A DNA stretch of 11,133 nt, from the NCBI GenBank assembly GCA_021108055.1, contig JAIORR010000103.1:1-11133 (forward strand). The letters run 5' to 3'. Position numbers and translations under genes: made by a program. Numbering within the stretch: the stretch's first letter is position 1; every line of letters begins with the position of its first letter. Positions 1 to 5,662 of the stretch are shown here, piece by piece. The DNA is from Candidatus Cloacimonadota bacterium. Its GTDB lineage: Bacteria > Cloacimonadota > Cloacimonadia > Cloacimonadales > TCS61. Below the pieces are notes generated by a model. That model had not been told where the DNA came from and made no database searches. It saw nothing but the letters and a program-made list of their open reading frames with translations.

Positions 1-42
1 AAAATCAAGAAATATAATTTATAATAAAGATTCAATCCTGCA

Positions 43-1161
43 TTAATTCAAATTTTTTATAAAACATCTTCTTCTTTTATGTTGTCTTTGACCGAAGAAT
101 TTCCATTGAGCCTGGACTTTAGTATTAATTTCAAGTTCCGGGTTGGTTTCGGCTTTTTCGAATTTGTTCTCGATATACACTTTTATCAGTTCACTGAATA
201 GAAGCGAATTAACTCCTTTTCCCTGCAAGTCGGGGCGAACGGCGATCAGGTAGAGATCTATCAGCTTGTTTTTCTTCATAGCATTCAGGATGTGTAAAAA
301 TCCAAATGGGAAAAGTCTGCCTTTTACTTTCTGAAAGGCTTTTGATAACGAAGGAGCCGTTATTCCAAAAGCTGCCACTTTATCGTGTTCATCAAGTATC
401 AGGCGAATATATTTTGGATCTAAAAAACTGATGTATTGTTTAATATAAATTTTTATCTGTTTATCCGTTAAAGAAACGAATCCATAAAGTTTTTCGTATG
501 CACCATTCAATACATGGAACATATTCGTTACATAAGGCATAAGATCTTTTTTCCGGGATGCAGAGAGTATTTTCAGCTTGTATTTTTTCTTAACAACAGC
601 AGCGATCCTCTCGATTTTATCCGGTACTTTATTGGGAATAGTTATCTCATATTCTATCCAGTCCGCATCTTTTATATAGCCGAGCTTTCTGAGATGTTCG
701 GGATAATAGGAATAATTATAGATCGTGGCAATTGTGCTTAATTCTTCAAAACCTTCGATCAGCATTCCTTCCGGGTCGAGGTCTGTGAAACCAAGCGGTC
801 CGTGAACTGCTTCCATACCATTTTCCTTTGCCCAGTTCTCCACAACATTCAGAAGCAATTTGGAAACATCTTCGTCGTCGATAAAGTCTATCCATCCAAA
901 ACGGCAGTATTTATCCTGCCATTTTTCTATAAAACGCTTGTTGATTATTCCTGCTATCCTTCCCACGACCTTATTATTTTCATAAGCCAGCCAGAGTTTG
1001 ACGTCGCAAAATTCGAAGGCAGGATTTTTCTTCGGATCGAGTAAATTCATTTCATCAAATCGTAATTGCGGGATCCAATTTTTACATCCTTTATAAAGAG
1101 TAGCCGGGAAGGAAATAAATTTTTTCTTATCTCTTTTGTTCTTAACTTCTCTAATTTGCAT
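43..1161 (-). CDS. GNAT-fold acyltransferase-like protein
   Basis: A 372-residue soluble protein of the large GNAT-like family often annotated as hypothetical in Bacteroidetes and related phyla; its substrate is unknown. The N-terminal half carries the family landmarks NWIPQLRFDE (28-37), DPKKNPAFE (42-50) and VGRIAGI (66-72). Near residues 125-155 is an LDPEG...EGFEE stretch followed by a Tyr-rich YNYSYYPEHL segment. The C-terminal half contains a recognisable acetyl-CoA-binding signature, AVRPDLQGKGV, with the glycines near 314-316, so CoA-dependent acyl transfer is plausible. Its ATG lies 3 nt after the purA stop codon, and an AGGT ribosome-binding stretch sits inside the end of purA, so the two are very likely co-transcribed and translationally coupled. 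Nothing in the sequence ties its chemistry to purine synthesis. Family assignment is fairly sure; function is not. Confidence 0.8.
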   Translation of the reverse strand: MQIREVKNKRDKKKFISFPATLYKGCKNWIPQLRFDEMNLLDPKKNPAFEFCDVKLWLAYENNKVVGRIAGIINKRFIEKWQDKYCRFGWIDFIDDEDVSKLLLNVVENWAKENGMEAVHGPLGFTDLDPEGMLIEGFEELSTIATIYNYSYYPEHLRKLGYIKDADWIEYEITIPNKVPDKIERIAAVVKKKYKLKILSASRKKDLMPYVTNMFHVLNGAYEKLYGFVSLTDKQIKIYIKQYISFLDPKYIRLILDEHDKVAAFGITAPSLSKAFQKVKGRLFPFGFLHILNAMKKNKLIDLYLIAVRPDLQGKGVNSLLFSELIKVYIENKFEKAETNPELEINTKVQAQWKFFGQRQHKRRRCFIKNLN

Positions 1162-1164
1162 ATA

Positions 1165-2409
1165 TTACCTGATAATAGTTTGATCTCGTTTTGCACCAAC
1201 AGAAACTATTGAAACTTTTACCTTTAGAATTTCTTCAATTTTATGGACATATTGCTTTGCATTTTTCGGTAGATCATCGAAATTCTTTATTTGAGAAATG
1301 TCTTCTTCCCAGCCGGGAAGTTCAATGTATTTTGGCTTCACGATTTCAAGATCGAAGTTGCTGTATGGGAATTCATCTGTTTCTTCATTGTTTTTAAGAA
1401 TATATTTATTACAGATATTAACTGTTTCAAATCCGGAAAGAACATCCAGAAGAGTTAGTGCGATCTCATCTATCCCGTTTATCATTGAAGTATATTTTGC
1501 TGCAACTGCATCGAACCAGCCGCATCGACGCGGACGACCGGTTGTGGACCCGAATTCGTTTCCCCGAGTTCTGATCTTGTTACCTGTCTCATTATTCAAT
1601 TCTGTTGGGAAAGGACCTTCTCCGACCCTGGTGTAATAACTCTTGAAAACACCAACAACTCTGTCTATTTTTTTTGCATAGCCGGTACCGATCGGTATTC
1701 CACCGGCAATTGTGTGAGAAGACGTAACAAAAGGATACGTTCCGAAATTGATGTCTAATAACGCTCCCTGAGCTCCCTCGAACAGAACATGTTTGTCTGT
1801 ACATTCATCAAGAAAATATGGGATTTGCTTTAAATATTGTTCTAATTGTTTTCCTGCTTTAGTAAGTTTTTTCACAACAAGATCAACTTCCTTAACGGGA
1901 TAATTATGATAGCTGAAGATATTACTGACCCGGTTTTTCAGATAATCTGTTTTAAAGAGATCGCCAAACCTGATACCTGTCCTCGCATAAGCGTCGGAAT
2001 AGCATGGCCCAATTCCTCTTTTGGTTGTTCCTATTCTGGTCTGTTTGCTGTTTTGTTCATATTTTCCGTCGAGTTCTTTGTGCAGAGGCAGAACGATATG
2101 TGCACGCGCGTCTATAAAAAATCTATTTTTAAATATAATGTTTTTACTTTTCAGTGCATCGATCTCTTCGATCAATTTAAATGGGTCGATCACAACTCCG
2201 CTTCCAAGAATGCAAATTTTATCCGGATATAAAATACCGGAGGGGATCAGGTGAAAAACGAATTTTTCATTTCCAACTTTGATAGTATGTCCCGCATTGT
2301 TCCCGCCCTGAAACCTGACAACGATATCAGATTCTCCGGCAAGCACATCAACGATCTTTGCCTTTGCCTCATCTCCCCATGCGCAACCCAGAACTGCGGT
2401 TGAATACAT
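1165..2409 (-). CDS. purA: Adenylosuccinate synthetase PurA
   Basis: Cytosolic GTP-dependent ligase that joins aspartate to IMP to give adenylosuccinate, the first committed step from IMP to AMP. The 414-residue protein is near the usual family length (about 430). Catalytic Asp13 and His41 (in NNAGHT) fall at the same numbers as in the E. coli enzyme. Other family blocks are RGIGPCYSD, FEGAQGALLDINFGTYPFVTS, TRVGEGPFPTEL and GNEFGSTTGRPRR (IMP and GTP sites), and a C-terminal SVGAKRDQTI that matches the guanine-recognition segment. One oddity: the normally GDEGKGK loop reads GDEAKAK (12-18), with both internal glycines replaced by alanine, and the IGTTGRG block reads IGTTKRG. The ATG is preceded by AGGAG at good spacing. 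It is the first gene of a leftward operon with the GNAT gene and diverges from the B12 subunit gene. Confidence 0.97.
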   Translation of the reverse strand: MYSTAVLGCAWGDEAKAKIVDVLAGESDIVVRFQGGNNAGHTIKVGNEKFVFHLIPSGILYPDKICILGSGVVIDPFKLIEEIDALKSKNIIFKNRFFIDARAHIVLPLHKELDGKYEQNSKQTRIGTTKRGIGPCYSDAYARTGIRFGDLFKTDYLKNRVSNIFSYHNYPVKEVDLVVKKLTKAGKQLEQYLKQIPYFLDECTDKHVLFEGAQGALLDINFGTYPFVTSSHTIAGGIPIGTGYAKKIDRVVGVFKSYYTRVGEGPFPTELNNETGNKIRTRGNEFGSTTGRPRRCGWFDAVAAKYTSMINGIDEIALTLLDVLSGFETVNICNKYILKNNEETDEFPYSNFDLEIVKPKYIELPGWEEDISQIKNFDDLPKNAKQYVHKIEEILKVKVSIVSVGAKRDQTIIR

Positions 2410-2561
2410 TTTACACTCCTATTCAGAAATCAAAGTTTTAACAACTTTTTTACAACGTCGCACGTGTATTCGATCATCTTATATTGTCAATAAATCAATC
2501 AGATTAAAAAATTGTTGACGTTTGAATGACTTACATAAATATGTTTTTGCTTGGAGGTTAG
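2410..2561. promoter_or_regulatory. Divergent promoter region between purA and the B12-subunit gene
   Basis: This 152-bp gap separates two head-to-head genes, so it should carry outward-facing promoters on both strands. On the plus strand a TTGACG box (2515-2520) is a good -35 match; the best -10-like partner, TATGTT at 2540-2545, has a long 19-nt spacer. On the minus strand TTGACA (complement of 2485-2490) is a perfect -35 consensus without an obvious -10 partner. An AAAGTT-TTAAC-AACTTT inverted repeat (2432-2448) lies in the presumed purA leader and could be an operator or a weak hairpin. GGAGG at 2553-2557 is the strong ribosome-binding site of the rightward gene. No purine riboswitch fold was recognised. 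The presence of promoters is inferred mainly from gene orientation. Confidence 0.45.
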
Positions 2562-2963
2562 ATGGAAAAACGGAAAAAAATTAGAGTTATGATAGCCAAG
2601 CCCGGACTCGATGGACATGATAGAGGTGCAAAATACATTGCTCGTGCATTAAGAGATGCAGGAATGGAAGTAATATATACAGGAATTCGTCAAACACCGG
2701 AGCAGATAGTAAATGCTGCTGTTCAGGAAGACGTTGATTTCATTGGTCTCAGCCTTCTTTCGGGAGCACACAATTTCCTATTTCCCAAAGTAGCTGAACT
2801 TGTTAAAGAAAAAGCCGAAGACGATATTATCCTTTTTGGCGGCGGAGTTATCCCGGAAGAAGATATTGATTTTCTGAAATCAAAGGGATTCAGGGCGATT
2901 TTTACACCTGGTACTTCGTCAGATGAAGTTATTGATTTTATTAATAGGAATGTGAAACCATGA
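2562..2963 (+). CDS. Cobalamin-binding small subunit, methylmalonyl-CoA mutase type
   Basis: A 133-residue stand-alone B12-binding domain. It shows the base-off/His-on signature DxHxxG as D17-H19-G22 (in GLDGHDRG), where His19 would ligate cobalt; the SxL motif S64-L66 in GLSLLSGAH; and the nucleotide-tail GGG at 93-95 followed by VIPEEDIDFL and the IFTPGTSSDEV block. These match the C-terminal domain of methylmalonyl-CoA mutase, which in many bacteria and archaea is a separate small subunit that pairs with a TIM-barrel large subunit to interconvert methylmalonyl-CoA and succinyl-CoA (propionate metabolism). The large subunit, the epimerase and the MeaB-type chaperone are not in the window, so its partner must be encoded elsewhere; another acyl-CoA mutase (for example isobutyryl- or ethylmalonyl-type) is possible. 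The strong GGAGG just upstream supports this start. It overlaps the next gene by ATGA. Confidence 0.92.
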   Translation: MEKRKKIRVMIAKPGLDGHDRGAKYIARALRDAGMEVIYTGIRQTPEQIVNAAVQEDVDFIGLSLLSGAHNFLFPKVAELVKEKAEDDIILFGGGVIPEEDIDFLKSKGFRAIFTPGTSSDEVIDFINRNVKP

Positions 2964-4285
2964 ATGAAAAAAAAGTTTATTCAAACAATGATAAAACCAT
3001 ATTTTTAGAAATATCCGAAGATAATTGTTCTGCTTACCTTACGATCAAAGATCCCAAATACTTCGTCGATGAAAGGGATATTTCGGAGCTATTGATATCT
3101 ACAGGAATAAAATATGGCATCGAGAAAGCAACCGAACACAACCTTAAGAAAGAGATAAAGAAAGAACTAAATAAGCCTTTTCTGATAGCAATGGGAACAA
3201 TATCTAAAGCTCAATCCAGAATTTCCTATTTGTTTGAACCGGAGAAATGTTTTAATCCTGAAGACCCCGTAGATGTCTTTGAAATGGAGAAATTCTATAG
3301 CATACAAAAAGATCAACCATTGGCGAATTTGCTGGTTGGAAGCGATAGACTTCCCGGTATGGATATCTTTGGTAATGAAATATCAGATGGCGAAGAAGTA
3401 GTTATTAATAATATAGATGAATTCGTTGGAGAAAATGTCTATTATTCTGAAAATGGCAGTCAGATACTGGCTTCCGAATCAGGATACCCATATATTGATA
3501 CTTCGAGTAAAATTAATATAAAATCGGATTTTGTTATAGGTAGTGATATCAAGGGAAGAGATTTGAATCTTACGGGAAATGTGGTAGTCGATGGAGTGAT
3601 AAATAACTCTAAAATTATGATTAATGGAAACCTGATAGCAAAGAGCAATATCAGTGAATGTTTGAATTCCGGCGTGTATGCTTCCGGAGATATTGAGATT
3701 GAATTTGCAGAAGATGCAAAAATCGTAAGTGGCGGAACATTGAGATTTAATAAAAGCGTTAGAGCCTGCATTGTTCGTGCAGACAATGGAATTATTGGAA
3801 AGGATAACAGTTCTATTACCGGCGGTCTTATTCAAAGCAGAACAAATATCAATCTATTTTCCGTAGGTAGTCCTTTTGCAACCTTAACCGAAGTTGACAT
3901 AACCACCTCACCTTACTTGAAAGAACAGATCAAATTACTTCAGAGTGAATTGCTTTTTGCAAGAAACAATTCCAAAGAAAACGAAGAAAAAATTCATACA
4001 TTATCTGCCAGTTTAAAAGAGTTGGAATCTCGATATGAAAAGGAACTGGATGAATGTTCAAATAAAAAAATAGAGGATGTTTCTATTACTGTCCGAGATA
4101 AAATATTCCCTGTTACCAGTTTTAGAATATTTAAATTCTCAAGAAAAATTACCAAAGAAACAAGAAAGGTTATATTCTCTATTAAAAATGACACTTTTGA
4201 GACTAATAAAATTAAACTGAGTGAAGAAGTGACCGAAGAGTTTGAAACTATTGATGATGAGTTAAATGAAGTTGACAAAATATAG
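2960..4285 (+). CDS. FapA-like (DUF342) polymerising beta-helix protein
   Basis: A 441-residue protein resembling the FapA/DUF342 family. Known members have an N-terminal domain, a central right-handed beta-helix related to bactofilins, and a C-terminal coiled coil; some act in flagellar assembly or cell-surface organisation, but most are uncharacterised. Visible here are the family turn LPGMDIFGNEI (about 131-141), then a run of short beta repeats rich in G, N, I and V from about 185 to 297 (for example GRDLNLTGNVVVDGVI and SGDIEIEF), and a charged heptad-like helix from about 320 to 366. There is no signal peptide or membrane segment, so it is probably cytoplasmic. Its start overlaps the B12-subunit stop by ATGA, indicating translational coupling. 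No flagellar gene is nearby, so a flagellar role should not be assumed. Confidence 0.82.
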   Translation: MNEKKVYSNNDKTIFLEISEDNCSAYLTIKDPKYFVDERDISELLISTGIKYGIEKATEHNLKKEIKKELNKPFLIAMGTISKAQSRISYLFEPEKCFNPEDPVDVFEMEKFYSIQKDQPLANLLVGSDRLPGMDIFGNEISDGEEVVINNIDEFVGENVYYSENGSQILASESGYPYIDTSSKINIKSDFVIGSDIKGRDLNLTGNVVVDGVINNSKIMINGNLIAKSNISECLNSGVYASGDIEIEFAEDAKIVSGGTLRFNKSVRACIVRADNGIIGKDNSSITGGLIQSRTNINLFSVGSPFATLTEVDITTSPYLKEQIKLLQSELLFARNNSKENEEKIHTLSASLKELESRYEKELDECSNKKIEDVSITVRDKIFPVTSFRIFKFSRKITKETRKVIFSIKNDTFETNKIKLSEEVTEEFETIDDELNEVDKI

Positions 4286-4380
4286 GGAATAAATTTTTTG
4301 AAGATGAATAAAAAAAAGAGGTGTTTATATTGTGAATCGATTACTCTATGAAATCATAGAAAATATATTCAAGGACTTCC

Positions 4381-4417
4381 AAAAAAAGCATTTACCTTCC
4401 GGTAAATGCTTTTTTTT
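4381..4417 (+). terminator. Rho-independent terminator after the FapA-like gene
   Basis: A perfect 9-bp stem, GCATTTACC (4388-4396) and GGTAAATGC (4401-4409), closes a TTCC loop and is followed by eight T residues (4410-4417). It is preceded by a run of A, so the stem can extend with A-U pairs and could also work in the opposite direction. It lies about 95 nt beyond the FapA-like stop and about 40 nt before the zinc-ribbon gene. It should separate the B12/FapA transcript from the zinc-ribbon/rnpB transcript, or attenuate read-through. The rest of the 4286-4456 gap shows no convincing gene. Confidence 0.9.
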
Positions 4418-4456
4418 ATTAAATTTTTTTGATAAAAATTATATCGGAGATTTAAA

Positions 4457-5170
4457 ATGATCGAAGAATTAAAGATATTGATCCGGATGCAGAAATATGA
4501 CGACATTATTGGAAAAAAGGAATTATTAACAAAATCACTTCCCAAAGAATTAAACAGCTTAAAACAGAACCTGAAAGATGCAGAAGAACAGCTTTCTGAA
4601 ATTGAACATCAATTAAGCGAAAATCAGACATCCCAGAAACTAAAAGAACTGGAAATTAAAACAAATAATGAAAAGATCGAGAAATATAAAAATCAACTTC
4701 TGTCTATCAAAACGAATCGAGAATATAAGGCACTCAATAGTGAGGTAAGACACTTGGAAACACTCAATTCGGGTATTGACGATGAATTGATCGCTTTGAT
4801 GGAAATTGAAGCTAACCTGAAAACAGCACTTGAAGAAAATAAAAAACTTGAGAAAATAGCAAATGACGAATTGAAAGCAAATGAAGAAAAACTGAAAAAC
4901 AAAATAACAGAAGTTGAAAAAAACATCACGGAAATAAGAAATAAACGCAATACTCTGGCAACTGATCTACCTCAACATTTAGTAAAAAGATACGCAGCTC
5001 TCATCAAAAATAAAGGAAGAAAGGCTGTTGTTTATAATGAAAATAACGCTTGCAGCGGATGCGGTTACAGTATCAGACCTCAACTTATTATCGAGATCCA
5101 CGAAGGTAAAAAGATAGTAAGCTGTGAAGGCTGCGGACGTATGCTGGTGCCAGAACCAGCAATAAAATAA
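4457..5170 (+). CDS. Coiled-coil C4-type zinc-ribbon protein (HP0958/FlgZ-like fold)
   Basis: A 237-residue protein of the zf-RING_7 (C4 zinc-ribbon) family. Residues from about 20 to 180 are a long charged coiled coil, with the characteristic IKTNREYKALNSEV segment near 80-95 in the hairpin region. The C-terminal ribbon has four cysteines, C199-x2-C202 and C223-x2-C226, that would hold one zinc. The best-known relative, HP0958 of Helicobacter, binds RpoN and flagellin mRNA; a nucleic-acid-binding role is therefore possible, but the general function is unknown. GGAG at 4446-4449 sits 7 nt before the ATG. The stop codon lies only 4 nt before the 5' end of rnpB, so the two are probably transcribed together or the rnpB promoter lies inside this gene. 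I recall the same family occurring beside rnpB or Nif3-like genes in other phyla, but cannot check that here. Confidence 0.9.
   Translation: MIEELKILIRMQKYDDIIGKKELLTKSLPKELNSLKQNLKDAEEQLSEIEHQLSENQTSQKLKELEIKTNNEKIEKYKNQLLSIKTNREYKALNSEVRHLETLNSGIDDELIALMEIEANLKTALEENKKLEKIANDELKANEEKLKNKITEVEKNITEIRNKRNTLATDLPQHLVKRYAALIKNKGRKAVVYNENNACSGCGYSIRPQLIIEIHEGKKIVSCEGCGRMLVPEPAIK
5163..5168 (+). promoter_or_regulatory. Possible rnpB -10 box
   Basis: TAAAAT overlaps the end of the zinc-ribbon gene and ends 6 nt before the first base of helix P1 (5175), the right distance for transcription to begin exactly at the RNA 5' end. The expected -35 position (around 5140-5145, TATGCT) is poor, so this may be chance in A/T-rich DNA; processing from the upstream transcript is the alternative. 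Confidence 0.2.
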
Positions 5171-5201
5171 GTTCTGTCAAAGAAGATAAAATGTCTGCCC
5201 G

Positions 5202-5252
5202 GCACCTACTTTGAAAGTCTGAAAAGTAGGTCTTTCAAAGTAGGTGCTGGGA
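5202..5252 (+). repeat. Palindromic element copy 1, forming RNase P helix P3
   Basis: The element begins GCACCTACTTTG and ends CAAAGTAGGTGCTGGGA. With three flanking C residues and a G-U pair it folds into an uninterrupted 20-bp helix (5198-5217 with 5232-5251) and a 14-nt loop, occupying the P3 position between P2 and P4. The loop holds a second copy of the 3' arm core, AAAGTAGGT (5223-5231), 14 nt before the outer one (5237-5245), so the 5' arm could pair with either. It aligns without gaps to 5338-5388, 45 of 51 positions identical. Confidence 0.9.
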
Positions 5253-5337
5253 GGAAAGTCCGAACACCACAGGGCAGGATACTTCCTAACGGGAAGTCTT
5301 GGTAACGAGGAGCCAGCTCCACAGAAACAAACCTCCA

Positions 5338-5388
5338 GCACCTACTTTGGGTGTCTGCAAAGCAGGTCTCTCAAAGTAGGTGCTGGGA
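5338..5388 (+). repeat. Palindromic element copy 2, forming RNase P helix P12
   Basis: The same element lies exactly 136 nt downstream of copy 1. Its outer stem is a perfect 15 bp (5335-5349 with 5372-5386), extended by G-U and G-C pairs, with an apical CUGC-AAA-GCAG mini-hairpin (5355-5365). It sits immediately before the conserved AAGGGUGAAA segment, which identifies it as P12. Differences from copy 1 at 5351/5370 are compensatory (A-U there, G-C here), as are changes in the apical stem. No other copy was found in this window. Confidence 0.9.
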
Positions 5389-5662
5389 AGGGTGAAATGG
5401 TAGTGTAAGAGACTACCAGGTTTCGGTGTGAACCGGAATGCTCGGAAAGCCTTATCCGGTGCAATGCCAAATAGGAGAACAGGCCAGCCCGGCCACATTG
5501 TTCTCGGGTGGGCAGCTGAAATCGGTCATTATTATGAACTCTGAAGAGTATAGCAATATCCGGTTTAGATAAATAGACATTAAATTGCTTGTTAGGCGAT
5601 TTACAGAATTCGGCTTATTATCTTCTTTGACAATTAATTTTGATATTAGAGCAGGAAAAAAT

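Larger units (their letters stand above)
5175..5632 (+). ncRNA. rnpB: RNase P catalytic RNA, class A, with repeat-expanded P3 and P12
   Basis: The ribozyme that trims tRNA 5' leaders. Ends are set by a 15-bp P1 helix (5175-5189 with 5618-5632). Other elements seen: P2 (5190-5196 with 5575-5581); the conserved GAGGAAAGUCCG core (5251-5262); P4 pairing AAG-U-CCGAA (5256-5264, bulged U5259) with UUCGGCUU (5609-5616) inside the universal ACAGAAUUCGGCUUA 3' block; P8 ACUUCC/GGAAGU; P9 GGAG/CUCC; P13 (5399-5404 with 5412-5417); P16/17 GAGAACA/UGUUCUC with an inner GGCC/GGCC; P6 between GGGC (5272-5275) and loop GCCC (5487-5490); the tRNA-CCA-binding GGU (5507-5509); P18; and P19 (5582-5588 with 5596-5602). 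P6 and P16/17 mark class A. Helices P3 and P12 are copies of one palindromic element. At about 458 nt the RNA is longer than the E. coli one, mostly through these helices. No terminator follows it before recJ. Confidence 0.96.

Noticed and set aside
2432..2448. AAAGTT/AACTTT inverted repeat as a terminator or purine riboswitch element
   Set aside because: Six A/T-rich pairs are too weak for a terminator, and no riboswitch core was recognisable; kept only as part of the divergent regulatory region.
4304..4351. A very short frame with a C-x2-C motif after the FapA-like gene
   Set aside because: Only 15 codons, no good ribosome-binding site, in the untranslated stretch before the terminator.
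4332..4460. A 42-codon frame starting GTG with GAGGTG upstream and ending in an ATGA overlap with the zinc-ribbon gene
   Set aside because: It runs straight through a perfect intrinsic terminator (4381-4417), whose A and T runs give low-complexity Lys and Phe; composition is not protein-like. The spacing signals are attractive but probably chance.
5202..5388. The two palindromes read as a CRISPR fragment, paired terminators or attachment sites
   Set aside because: Only two copies, each a hairpin with no T tail, and both fit exactly as helices P3 and P12 of a full RNase P fold.
5286..5498. A 70-codon minus-strand frame
   Set aside because: It lies wholly inside rnpB on the opposite strand and has no coding character.
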